A stretch of 64,000 nucleotides of DNA, taken from assembly GCA_020410785.1 (NCBI GenBank), contig CP084573.1, forward strand, positions 558,001-622,000. The letters run 5' to 3'. How positions within the stretch are numbered: the first letter of the stretch is position 1; every line of letters starts with the position of its first letter. The notes under the pieces are model-generated. The model worked only from the letters and a program-made list of their open reading frames with translations. It made no database searches and was not told the origin of the DNA. Origin of the DNA: Rickettsia endosymbiont of Culicoides impunctatus (GTDB taxonomy: Bacteria > Pseudomonadota > Alphaproteobacteria > Rickettsiales > Rickettsiaceae). Positions 18,934 to 33,500 of this stretch are shown in pieces. Made by a program: the position numbers and the translations under genes.

Positions 18934-21523
18934 TATTGCTGTGGGGTCTAATAATAATTTGTTAGTTACTGCTGAGGATATTGAGACAATTAAAAAAAAG
19001 CTTAAATATGTCGATGGTGTAGCCAACTCATCTGGTTTTGGCGTGACAGAAAAAGTGATTAATATCGATATTGATCCAGAAAAAATTGCAAAATATTATA
19101 TTCCTTTAGATAGTGTCCTTGCTTCGTTAACGCTACAAAACACCGATTTCTCTGGTGGTAAATTATCAAATCAATATAAAACGGAGTATATCTCTTTTGA
19201 TACCACCATCAATAAGTTAAGTGATTTTGGTGACATCAATCTGGAAAGTAATAATGTGGCTATAAAGCTAAAAAATATTGCTAGCATTGCGATATCAGAT
19301 AAAGAGGCACTTAGCTTTGCCTATTTTGGTAAGGATAAAATTATTTTATTAGGTATTTTTGCTAAGTCAGATGCCAATCCAGTCGATGTATCACAAAATG
19401 TAAAACATTTCTTAGAATATTACGAAAAAGCTAACCCTCAATTAACTTTTAAAATTGTTATCGATGATAGCCAAGATATTTTACAAGCGTTTCAAGAAGT
19501 AAAAAAAACCTTGTTAGAATCGGTGTTATTGGTATCAGCAATTGTGTTACTGCTAATGGGATCATTGCGATATTCAATTATTGCAATTTGTGCAATTCCA
19601 GTCTCACTTGCCGCTTGTTTTATTATACTATATTTGTGTGGTTTTACACTCAACTCAATAACGATGTTGGCAATGGTTTTGACCATAGGGCTGGTGGTCG
19701 ATGATTCTATTGTAGTGATTGAAAATGCTGAGCATTACTATCGGGAAAGTAAAAATGCTTTAACTAGTATATTGCAAGCAATTTATAACCTCTTTTTATC
19801 TATTTTAATATTGATGCTTACGCTAGTGGTAATATATATCCCTATTTTGTTCATTAAAGGAGAGGTAGGAAAAATTTTACAGGAATTTTCTTTGTCAATT
19901 ATTGCTTGTTTAGTGATGTCCTTTATCGTGGCGTTTACCTTAACCCCCATATTATTTTTAAAACTAGCAAATAATAAGCATGAAAGCAAATTTGCTCAAA
20001 TTGTTAATAAGATGCTGGATATGATTACTGGCAAATATAAAGGTTCTTTATTTTTTATTATACGTCATGCCAGAGTATTTTTATTGTTGGTTACTATAGT
20101 TGTAGTGTCTGGTGCATATGTTGCAGTTAACTCTATGAAAATAGAAATTGAGCCATTTGAAAAAAAAGATATGATTATACTTACCAACATCTTTATGCCC
20201 AATACAAATTTAAGTTATATCCATCATTATATGGAGAAAATTACTAAAACAATCAATAGTTATGATAATATTAAATATACCTTGAATATTGAAGAATCGC
20301 CACGTTCAACGGTTTGGATAATATTAAAAGATAAAACTAAAGCGGTGCAGACATTGCATGACATTGAAGCTAAAATTGCAAAAATAGCGGTTGGTGGAGA
20401 TGTTTCAGTGAAGTTTGCCCAGGGAAAAAATACTGGTTCAGCAAAGGGTAACGTTGAGTTAAGCTTTTATGTCAATAACCACTCATCCATGGAAAATGCT
20501 TGGCAAGCCGTGCATTTTATACAGGCTAATTCAAAGAATTTATTTAATAATGTTACAGCTATTGCCACTTCACTTGTACAAGATTATAAAGTATCTTGTA
20601 ACCAAGATAAGTTATTCAAATATGGCTTAAGTCAGAAAGATATATCAAATACTTTAGATATTCTGTTTAATGCTAGAAAGATAGGAAACTTTAAGCATTA
20701 TGATAATACTTATGATGTTGTCGCTAAATCAGACCCCAAATTTGGTAAAATGCTAAGTAATATACAAAATATGTTTGTTACAACACAGAAGAATGGAGAA
20801 GAGATTATTCAGCTTAAGGATATATGTGATATTAATAGGGTGAATACAGTTAATCAAATTATGCGTTATAATGAGCAATATTCTATTGAAGTAATTGCCA
20901 CTGCTAAACATGGCGTTAAATTGCAAGATGCAGTGCATTCTATTGATCAGTTAAATGGTAAATTGCCAAGTGATAGTGATATTAGCTATAGTGAACAAAC
21001 GAAAATGCTTATAGATTCAACGTCATCATTTACATTGCTAATTTTAGTATCTGTATTTGGACTCTACTTATTAATGTTCGCCCGCTTTAACGATTTACTA
21101 CTATCATTTGTTATTTTAGTTGGAGGAATTCCAGTAGCTTTAAGTATAGCTTTATTGAGTTTATATTTTACTCAAGGGGGGTTAAATATCTATACTCAAA
21201 TATCACTTATCACATTAGCGGGATTAATGACTAAGCATAGTGTATTGTTATGTAGTGCAATGCATCAGGGGAAAGGAGGGATAAAATCAATAGTAACAGG
21301 AGCCACATCAAGAATCAGAGCCATCTTAATTACTTCTCTGGCTATGAGTATTGGTTTATTGTCGCTTTTCTTTGATAGTGGGAATTATGCCAATAGTCGT
21401 TTTCAAATGGCTATGGTTCTAGTAACAGGCATCGCTGTTGGCTCGATATTAACACTTTATGTAACCCCTTTACTTTATATTAGTTTTTATCGTATTCGTT
21501 ACCAACGTACTCGTATAACGTAA
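18934..21523 (+). pseudogene. RND efflux pump, 3' fragment (split by IS630-type element)
   Basis: The remaining 860 or more codons of the RND pump. An open frame could start from GTG at 18941, but this is internal: it continues the 5' fragment through MMYIAVGSNNN once the IS630-type element is removed. The membrane block with LTIGLVVDDSIVVIENAEHYYRE carries the paired Asp of the RND proton relay. Twelve-helix architecture is visible as two clusters of hydrophobic segments (about 190-370 and 690-850 of this fragment) separated by the second periplasmic loop. The total of 1000 residues is normal for the family. It pairs with the membrane fusion protein at 10624-11718. It lacks an N-terminal half, so independent activity is unlikely. 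Confidence 0.85.
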
Positions 21524-21759
21524 TTAATAAGAAAATGTGCTAAAATGTCTATGTTTCAAAGAAAAATTATAAAATCTATGGATATTTTCTTATCCTTTAT
21601 TGACAATTATTAAAAAAAGGAGTACCATGTTTCTTGAGTTTAATAATTAACTCTTTAATAGCATGAAAGCCTTATTTCTGTCTGCCAGTTGTTGGGTTTA
21701 ATTTCTACGGAAGAGTTCGAATTAAGTTCAGATAAGTAACTCTATACTAAAAGGTTTTT

Positions 21760-21969
21760 ATGATTACTAAAGTAGGTAAGGTCAAATGGTTTAATACAAC
21801 CAAAGGCTTTGGTTTTATTCAACCAGACGATGGTGGGAGTGACGTTTTTGTTCACATCTCGGCTGTAGAGCGTGCCGGGATCCGCAATCTTAATGGAGGT
21901 CAAAGTGTAGGCTTTGATCTAGAAGATAATAAGGGGAAAATTTCTGCTGTTAATCTGCAAATAAAATAA
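21760..21969 (+). CDS. cspA: Cold shock protein, CspA family
   Basis: A 69-residue single cold shock domain that binds single-stranded nucleic acid and acts as an RNA chaperone. RNP1 is seen as KGFGFI and RNP2 as VFVHIS, inside the standard [18 protein letters not shown] start. AAAAGG precedes the start. The 236-bp upstream region has no gene; a long leader would be usual for this family, but no specific element was recognised. A hairpin just downstream probably ends the transcript. Confidence 0.95.
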   Translation: MITKVGKVKWFNTTKGFGFIQPDDGGSDVFVHISAVERAGIRNLNGGQSVGFDLEDNKGKISAVNLQIK

Positions 21970-21991
21970 TATTTATTTAAAACTACAAGCA

Positions 21992-22014
21992 ACTACTCAA
22001 AATTTATGAGTGGT
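21992..22014 (+). terminator. Hairpin after cspA
   Basis: ACTACTCA at 21992-21999 pairs with TGAGTGGT at 22007-22014 (eight pairs, one G-U). It lies 22 bases after the cspA stop. The following bases are AT-rich but lack a clean T run, so termination is plausible rather than certain. Confidence 0.4.
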
Positions 22015-22126
22015 TATTAAACTAGTGAATTTTGGGTAGTATCATCTTTTTATACACTCTGTGCATTATCTTTTATAATTCAGTGTTCACTGTAAGTTAA
22101 GCTGTAATTTTATTGGACTATTTTAA

Positions 22127-22364
22127 GTATACTCGAATGATTTGGGGAAATGGATTTTCAAAGCAAAAGAGTATCTATGATAGGATTGTATTTATAGTTA
22201 CAGCCGCTTTTACTATACAACAATTAATAACCCGCTTTATAACATAAGAACTTAACCATAAACTTATTCTTTTTTAAGGTATAGAATATATGCTCACTCA
22301 GATGCTTTGAAGAGTTGGAGTCTAATTACAGTTTACCTTCCAATTCCTCAAATCATTTGAGTAT
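22127..22364. repeat. Family B element with terminal inverted arms
   Basis: The 238-bp segment begins GTATACTCGAATGATTTGGG and ends CCTCAAATCATTTGAGTAT, which are inverted copies of each other. Inside, near 22297-22319, a second arm type (ACTCAGATGCTTTGAAGAGT) matches one seen at 35565-35585. It occupies most of the gap between cspA and the helicase gene. No coding potential was seen in it. Confidence 0.6.
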
Positions 22365-22398
22365 TTTTAATTTACGATAAATAACATTGGATTTAATA

Positions 22399-23631
22399 AT
22401 GAAAAATTTTAATTTACCAAACGAAGTGATTATATCACTTGAACAGATGAACATCACCTCTCCTACAGAAATTCAAAGAGAGGCTATACCGATTGCGATG
22501 CAAGGTAGTGATATTCTTGCTTCTAGTCAAACTGGCTCGGGTAAAACCCTTGCCTATTTACTACCAATCGTCAATTCTTTTATACAGACTAAATCAATGG
22601 CTTTGGTACTTGTACCAACTCGGGAATTAGCTAGTCAAGTACGTACTACTTTAACTAATGTAACTACTCAAATTAAGCTTCCTAGTGCGGTTTTAATAGG
22701 TGGTGAACCAATGCATAAACAATTTACGCAGCTAAAGGCAAATCCTAAAGTGGTTATTGGAACACCGGGTCGTATTATAGATCATTTACTACGTGGCACC
22801 TTAAAATTAAACACAGTGCAATTAGTGGTACTTGATGAGATGGACAGAATGCTTGATATGGGCATGAAAGAACAGTTGGAAGAAATAAATAAATATATAC
22901 CTGAAAAAAGACAGGTTTTAATGTTTTCAGCTACTATGCCAAAACATATTATTGCACTATCGCAAAAATATGTGATTAACCCTAAACGTATTACTATTGG
23001 TTCAACTACTCAGGCTGCTTCTCAAATAAAACAAGAAACTTTGCGAATTTCTGATAAAGAGAAATTCCCTGAGCTTATAAAGCAATTAAACCAACGTGAT
23101 GGCTCTATAATTATTTTTGTGAAAACTAAGCGTGGCGCCGATCAGTTGGCAAAAATGTTAAAATTTGAAGATCACAAAGCTGAAGCTATCCATGGTGATT
23201 TAACACAAGGTAGAAGGGATCATGTAATTGCATCGTTTCGCTCTTCTCGCCATAGAATTATGGTGGCAACAGATGTTGCGGCTCGTGGCTTAGATATACC
23301 GCATACACAACATGTGATCAATTATGACCTACCAATGTCTCCAGAAGATTATTTGCATAGAATAGGTAGAACTGGTAGAGCCGGTCTTTCAGGTTGTGCA
23401 TTATCCTTTATTTCGCCAGAAGATAATATTAGGTGGAAAGCTATTGATCGTCTAATGAACCAAGGCGAGAGTACTTCAAGAGAAGAAATGACCGGAAATA
23501 AGAATCGTAGAAGACCATTTAATGGTAATAATAGCAACAATAACAATAATGGTAGAAAAAGTTATTTTCCTCGTAATAATAACGATAAAAAGCCTTATTC
23601 TGGTCGCTCTAGAAATAGCCAAGCGTCCTAA
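22399..23631 (+). CDS. DEAD-box RNA helicase
   Basis: A roughly 410-residue ATP-dependent RNA helicase. Motifs in order: a Q-motif region, TGSGKT, PTRELASQ, GTPGR, motif II DEMD, SAT, HGDLTQGRRD, VATDVAARGLDIP and HRIGRTGRAG. Motif II reads DEMD instead of DEAD; the Mg-binding D-E pair and last D are kept. The C-terminal 50 residues are Asn/Arg/Lys-rich, a flexible RNA-binding tail as in RhlE/CsdA-type proteins. A TTG at 22387 lies upstream in frame, but ATG at 22399 with TTGGAT upstream is preferred. It lies after cspA, though a family B repeat separates them. RhlE-like is the best guess; the subfamily is uncertain. Confidence 0.92.
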   Translation: MKNFNLPNEVIISLEQMNITSPTEIQREAIPIAMQGSDILASSQTGSGKTLAYLLPIVNSFIQTKSMALVLVPTRELASQVRTTLTNVTTQIKLPSAVLIGGEPMHKQFTQLKANPKVVIGTPGRIIDHLLRGTLKLNTVQLVVLDEMDRMLDMGMKEQLEEINKYIPEKRQVLMFSATMPKHIIALSQKYVINPKRITIGSTTQAASQIKQETLRISDKEKFPELIKQLNQRDGSIIIFVKTKRGADQLAKMLKFEDHKAEAIHGDLTQGRRDHVIASFRSSRHRIMVATDVAARGLDIPHTQHVINYDLPMSPEDYLHRIGRTGRAGLSGCALSFISPEDNIRWKAIDRLMNQGESTSREEMTGNKNRRRPFNGNNSNNNNNGRKSYFPRNNNDKKPYSGRSRNSQAS

Positions 23632-23689
23632 TTTAGTAAAATCAGTTGTGTTAGTAAAAATACAACTGCTTTTAAAACTAATTTATAGC

Positions 23690-23825
23690 TAACCCGTTAA
23701 TGTTCTATATAATTCCTTCATCATTGCGAGAAGGCGTAGCCGACGAAGCAAGAATAATGGATTGCCACGACCACTACGTGGTCTAGCTAATAGACGCTTG
23801 GTGAGCAGATTTTTTATTCATCATA
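23690..23825. repeat. Family A repeat with both extended flanks
   Basis: The left flank CTAACCCGTTAATGTT matches that at 10229. The core starts TCATTGCGAG at 23721, and the right part ends with CTAATAGACGCTTGGTGAGC followed by AGATTTTTTATTCATCATA, the inverse of the left flank of copies at 9943, 30387 and 59855. An inner hairpin, GACCACTACGTGGTC, is perfect. The rest of the 23632-24028 gap shows no gene. Confidence 0.65.
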
Positions 23826-24028
23826 TTGTTGAGTTTCATTGAGTATATATGTTGATATATATAGAATAATTTGCTATATATAGCCAAAATTCAAGCTATA
23901 GTAAAAGTGATTGAATTAGGCACTATCCTTATCTTAGAACAACGGATATAATCCTTGCGATCCTTCTTAGGAAGATATAGCAGATATCTGAAGAAGTCTA
24001 AGATATTGTTGAAATAATTATATTAAAT

Positions 24029-24113
24029 GCGGTCGTGGCGAAATTGGTAGACGCGCAACCTTGAGGGGGTTGTTCTTAACAGAGTGGAAGTTCAAGTCTT
24101 CTCGACCGCACCA
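24029..24113 (+). tRNA. tRNA-Leu (anticodon GAG)
   Basis: The acceptor stem GCGGTCG pairs with CGACCGC, followed by discriminator A and an encoded CCA. The D-arm contains TGGCGAAATTGGTAGACGC. The anticodon stem CAACC/GGTTG encloses the loop TTGAGGG, giving anticodon GAG (leucine, CUY codons). A long variable arm and the T-arm GGAAG-TTCAAGT-CTTCT fit a class II tRNA. Confidence 0.95.
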
Positions 24114-24184
24114 ATTCTATATGTTTCAACTTAGTTGTCTTATAAAACCTAACATGTTAAAATAACCTGATTATTTCTACATTA

Positions 24185-24300
24185 ATACTCAAATGATTCG
24201 AAGAATTGTTCTTTGAAAATATCAGAGACTTGAATACTCACGTACACTGGGTATTTCCGCTCCTCATTTTCAAATCCAATTCTCCAAATCATTTGAGTAT
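24185..24300. repeat. Family B element, short copy
   Basis: The 116-bp segment starts ATACTCAAATGATTCGAAGA and ends TTCTCCAAATCATTTGAGTAT, again inverted copies. It lies between tRNA-Leu and mgtE. The middle contains TCACGTACACTGGGTA, a phrase with a close relative inside the element at 37860-38003. Confidence 0.6.
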
Positions 24301-24353
24301 ATAACTGCATTCTAGATAACTCGTTATCCAGAATATGCACTAAACGAGGAGTT

Positions 24354-25724
24354 ATGCAGAATCCACCAAAAAATATGTTACCGATCCATCAAAACCAATT
24401 TGATGCAACATTTGAACAAATTAATAATCTTCTGAATAATGATGAGGTTGGTAAAGCCGTGGAGATTATGACTAATCTCCATTATGCAGATCTTGCAGAT
24501 TTCTTAGATAATGTAAATCATAGAACATATAAAATAATTCTTCCCTTGTTAAAAGATACACTAAAGCCTGAGACTCTAGTACAGCTTAGTGTAAGTAGAA
24601 AACCATTAATAATCCAAAATTTGGGTATAGAAAAAACTGTACATTTAATTAATCAACTTGCTATAGAAGATGCTGTTGAAGTTATAGAAGATCTTGATGA
24701 TATAACCAAAGAAATGATCTTAGATAATCTCAAAGTAGAAAAGAGACAACAAATTATCGAAGGGTGTACTTATCCAGAAGACAGTGTTGGTAGAGTAATT
24801 GAAAGACATTTTGTGTCATTTCAAGAAGATTGGACAGTAGCTATGGCTATAGATTTTATTAGACAGCAACATATAGCCCAAGATTTTCATGCTGCTATTG
24901 TGATAGATAATAAATATCGCCCTATAGGTAGTATACTCCTAAGCACTTTACTTAAGCATAAGGGGGATGAATTAGTAAAAGATATGATGAATCCTGAATT
25001 TAAAATTACTGATCTCTTTACCAACTTAAGTGAATTAAGCTTTATTTTCAAACAATATGCTTTAACAATTGTACCAGTGGTCAATAAAAGCGGTAAATTA
25101 ATAGGTACCATTTCAATAGACAACATGCTCTACATCATTGAACAACAAACAGAAAAAGATATAATGTCACTTGGTGGTGTTTATACCCAAGATACATTCT
25201 ACAATCTATTTTATACTGTAAGACATAGATTTCCTTGGTTATTTGTCAATCTAATTACCGCCTGTATGACATCGATAATTATTAATCAGTTCAGTGTGAC
25301 TATTGCCAAATTTATAACATTGGCAGCTATCACGCCTATTGTTGCTTCTATGGGGGGAAATGCTGGAACCCAAGCCATGACAGTAACAGTTAGAACCCTT
25401 GCCAATAAAGATATCCATCATAATAACGTGTTAAAAGTACTCCTTAAAGAAGTGGTTGTATGTGGATTTAACGGTTCTATATTGGCATTAGTTGGTGCAT
25501 TGTTAATCTTAGTAATGCTTTCTGATCCACAGATTAGCTTAGTTTTTTCCATAGCCGTTATCCTAACTTTCTTAATTGCTGGTCTTTTTGGTTCGGCAAT
25601 ACCAATTACTCTACATTATTTAAATATTGATCCTGCCACTGCTTCAGGTGTATTCCTGACCGCCATAACCGACTCGTTTGGATATTTTTCCTTCCTAACT
25701 TTAGCTTATATCTTTTTGGTATAG
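24354..25724 (+). CDS. mgtE: Magnesium transporter MgtE
   Basis: A 456-residue MgtE-type Mg2+ channel. Order: an N-terminal helical Mg-sensing domain (about residues 15-130), two CBS domains (about 135-255), and a C-terminal block of five membrane helices (about 285-455). The signature region reads TPIVASMGGNAGTQAMTVTVR, a pore-lining motif of the family. Length is normal. The start follows GAGGAG closely. It stands alone on the plus strand; the next 360 bp contain only repeats before the end of rpoC on the other strand. Confidence 0.95.
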   Translation: MQNPPKNMLPIHQNQFDATFEQINNLLNNDEVGKAVEIMTNLHYADLADFLDNVNHRTYKIILPLLKDTLKPETLVQLSVSRKPLIIQNLGIEKTVHLINQLAIEDAVEVIEDLDDITKEMILDNLKVEKRQQIIEGCTYPEDSVGRVIERHFVSFQEDWTVAMAIDFIRQQHIAQDFHAAIVIDNKYRPIGSILLSTLLKHKGDELVKDMMNPEFKITDLFTNLSELSFIFKQYALTIVPVVNKSGKLIGTISIDNMLYIIEQQTEKDIMSLGGVYTQDTFYNLFYTVRHRFPWLFVNLITACMTSIIINQFSVTIAKFITLAAITPIVASMGGNAGTQAMTVTVRTLANKDIHHNNVLKVLLKEVVVCGFNGSILALVGALLILVMLSDPQISLVFSIAVILTFLIAGLFGSAIPITLHYLNIDPATASGVFLTAITDSFGYFSFLTLAYIFLV

Positions 25725-25739
25725 TGAAACAGATTGAAT

Positions 25740-25902
25740 TAGGCTCTGTGAACAAAATTTTAATTGTTTAGATTTTGAGTATTTTTAAGCGAAAATTAAT
25801 AAGATTTTTGCCGAAATAGTTAGTTCTATTTCAAAAAAATCTTATAATTTGCAGCTAAAAAGAGTCGAAATCTAGTAATTTAAATTTTGTTCACAGAGCC
25901 TA
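25740..25902. repeat. Family C MITE, copy 1 (163 bp)
   Basis: Ends are TAGGCTCTGTGAACAAAATT and its inverted match AATTTTGTTCACAGAGCCTA. The interior is non-coding. A second copy at 44611-44773 differs at only one base (GCCGAAATAG here against GCCGGAATAG). Ends in TA suggest a TA target duplication. With no internal transposase it is a miniature element that needs a partner transposase in trans (inference). Confidence 0.85.
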
Positions 25903-25953
25903 GGGCATAGTACCCTACAATTTTTATTCTATAAGTATTACAACAGCATATAG

Positions 25954-26056
25954 TTAATTCAGGAGAATTTGGTGCTAGGAACGATGGAGCGACGCCTATA
26001 AGTAATAGGCGAGCATTGAGCGACAACGCCCCCAACTTCTCATCAATTGACTATAA
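25954..26056 (+). repeat. Family E repeat, copy 1
   Basis: The segment from TTAATTCAGGAGAATTTGG to TCTCATCAATTGACTATA matches the inverse of 35436-35540. It contains an inner hairpin, CGCCTATAAGTAATAGGCG. It lies next to a family C element between mgtE and rpoC. Confidence 0.65.
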
Positions 26057-26083
26057 CCGGATTAGCTATAAAAGATAGGTTAA

Positions 26084-30241
<4,158 letters not shown>

Positions 30242-30386
30242 TTAAAAAATTTTATCAGCTCTAGTTTAGCCTGAATTCGATATAACAAGTTATTGCAAAT
30301 TCGGTTATATCTATAAATATAGCAGATTTTTATACTACACTAATAGCCATTCTCATTATTTTTGCAGAATTGCTTATTTTTTGTAA

Positions 30387-30536
30387 GCATTCACGGTTTT
30401 TTTGCTATTTTCTTATAATAAATAAAAAATCTGCTCGCCAAACGTCATTGCGAGGAGGCGTAAGCCTCCGAAGCAATCCATTTTAATCGTTTTTTTGGAT
30501 TGCTTCGTCGCCACTAAAGTGGCTTCTCGCAATGAC
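30387..30536. repeat. Family A repeat with left flank, between rpoB and rpoC
   Basis: The core 30444-30536 runs GTCATTGCGAGGAGGCGTAA to CTTCTCGCAATGAC and is nearly a perfect palindrome at both ends. Its left inner hairpin is GGAGGCGTAAGCCTCC and the right one GCCACTAAAGTGGC. The flank from 30387 (GCATTCACGGTTTTTTTGCT) is shared with 59855. If the rpoBC transcript crosses it, it would place a strong stem-loop between the two genes. The remainder of 30230-30595 shows no gene. Confidence 0.8.
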
Positions 30537-30595
30537 GCTGAGGCTAAATACATCGGATTTATAACGTTGCAAATTCAAGTTAATTCACTATATTA

Positions 30596-33500
30596 TTAAT
30601 CTGTTGTGGTATCTTCAAGTTTTACATTCAAACATAAGGATCTAAACTCTTTGATCATTACGTTAAATGACTCAGGGATACCAGATTCAAAATTATTATC
30701 ACCTCGAACAATAGATTCATAAATTTTAATTCTGCCAACCACATCATCCGATTTTACAGTTAGCATTTCTTGTAATGTATAAGCAGCACCATAAGCTTGC
30801 AAGCCCCAACATTCCATCTCACCGAATCTCTGACCACCAAAATGTGATTTACCACCTAATGGTTGTTGAGTTACCAAGCTATAAGGACCGATAGAACGAG
30901 CATGAATTTTATCATCAGCCAAATGGTGCAGTTTTAGGAAATATTTATAGCCAACTGTAACAGTACGATCAAAATATTCTCCTGTTCTACCATCAATTAA
31001 GCTAGTTTGACCTGATGGATCTTGATCTGCCATAGTTAGCATTTCTTTTACATTCTCAACCTTTGCCCCATCAAAAACTGGAGTTGCAAAATATACTCCC
31101 TTATCGATATTATGACAAAATGCCATAATTTCTTCATTAGACATTTTCTTTATATCTTTTGACGTTGAATTATGTCCATATACCTTTGATACAAAAGATT
31201 TAAGCTCTTCTATATCCGTCTTATTGTTATGAACTTGATCCAACATAGAAGATATTTTTTTACCAAGATTTACTGCCGCCCAACCAAGATGAGTCTCTAA
31301 AATCTGTCCTATATTCATCCGTGAAGGTAAGCCAAGTGGGTTAAGAACTATATCCACTACTGTACCATCTTCTAAAAATGGCATATCTTCTTCTGGCATA
31401 ATACGAGAGATAACACCTTTATTCCCGTGTCTTCCTGCCATTTTATCTCCAGGTTGCAGCTTATGTTTAGTCGCAATAAATACTTTCACAACTTTAAGTG
31501 CCCCTTGCGGTAAGTCATCGCCACTTTGTAACTTGTCTACTTTACTACTAAAACGCTTATTGAGCCTGTCTTTCTTTTCATCATAATGACGTTTAATTTG
31601 TTCAATTTCATTCATTACATCAGCATCTTCAACAATCAGCTGCCAAAACTGTCCTTTTGATAATGAATTAAGGGTTTGGTCGCTAATTAATTGACCGCTC
31701 TTTAAGGTTTTAGGACCACTAACAACTATTTGTCCTGTTAGAATCTTCTCTAAACGCATAAAAACAAAATGCTCTATGATGCGAAGTTCATCCTCTCTAT
31801 CTTTTGATAATTTTTCAATTTGTTGTTTTTCAATAGCTATAGCACGCTCATCTTTTTCTACTCCCCTACGGGAAAATACTCGTACCTCCACTACTGTACC
31901 AGTTATCCCAGAAGGAACACGTAAAGAGGAGTCCCGAACATCCGAAGCCTTTTCTCCAAAAATAGCTCGAAGTAATTTTTCTTCTGGAGTCATAGGTGAC
32001 TCACTTTTAGGAGTAACCTTACCCACCAAAATATCGCCTGATTTTACTTCTGCCCCAACATATACTATACCTACTTCGTCAAGATGACGTAAACTTTCAT
32101 CACTAACATTTGGAATATCACGAGTGATTTCCTCAGGCCCAAGTCTAGTATCTCTAGCAATTATTTCAAATTCTTCAATATGAATTGAAGTGTAAACATC
32201 ATCTTTTACAATACGTTCTGATATTAAAATTGAATCTTCAAAATTATAACCACTCCATGGTAAGAAAGCCACCAGAACATTTCTACCAAGAGCTATCTCT
32301 CCATTATCGGTGCTTGGTCCATCAGCAATTACTTCACCTTTTACTACATAATCACCAACATTAATTAATGGTTTTTGATTAATACAAGTATTATGGTTAG
32401 ATCTTTGAAATTTTAATAAATTATAAATGTCTACACCAGGTGAGCCATCTGTTTTCTGCTCTTTAGTTCTAACTACTATTCTAGTTGAATCAACTTGTTC
32501 TACTATTCCATCATGTAAGGCTACAACTGAAACTCCAGAATCTTGTGCAACAATTCCTTCAATACCAGTACCAACTAAAGGGGCATCACTTCTAATAAGT
32601 GGTACAGCCTGACGTTGCATGTTTGATCCCATCAATGCTCTATTAGCATCATCATTTTCCAAAAATGGAATAAGTGAGGCAGCAACAGAAACAACTTGCA
32701 TCGGGGTAACGTCAATATAATCTATTTCTGCAGGGGTAAGCATAACAAAATTACCACCATCGATTCGGCAATTAATTAACTCTTCCTGTAACAAACCTTT
32801 TTGATCGGTAGCTGCATTAGCTTGAGCAATTTTATATTTCCCTTCTTCAATTGCTGACAAGTAAACAACTTCATCAGTTACATGACCATCTACAACTTTT
32901 CGATAAGGAGTTTCAATGAAACCATGTTTATTAACCCTGGCGTAAGTAGCCATGGAATTGATCAAACCTATATTCTGTCCTTCTGGTGTTTCAATTGGAC
33001 AAATACGTCCATAATGGGTGGGGTGAACGTCCCTTACTTCAAATCCAGCTCTCTCCCTACTAATTCCACCAGGTCCTAAAGCTGATAATCTTCTCTTATG
33101 AGTTATTTCTGACAATGGATTAGTTTGATCCATAAACTGAGAAAGTTGTGAAGTACTAAAAAATTCTTTTACTACAGAAACTAAAACTTTTGAATTTACT
33201 AAATCATGAGGCATAACAGCATCAAGCTCAACCACGGACATTCTTTCAAGTACTGATTTCTCCATACGAACAAGACCAATCCTAAATTGATTCTCAATTA
33301 GTTCACCAACTGACCTAACTCTTCTGTTACCAAGGTGATCAATATCATCTATCGAACCTTTACCATCTTTTATATCTACTAAAACCTTAAGAATATGTTT
33401 TATATCTTCAATAGTTAAAATAACTGTAGATTCTGGTATATTAAGTTCCAATCTTGAATTCATTTTAATACGACCAACTTCCGAAAGATCATATCTTTCA

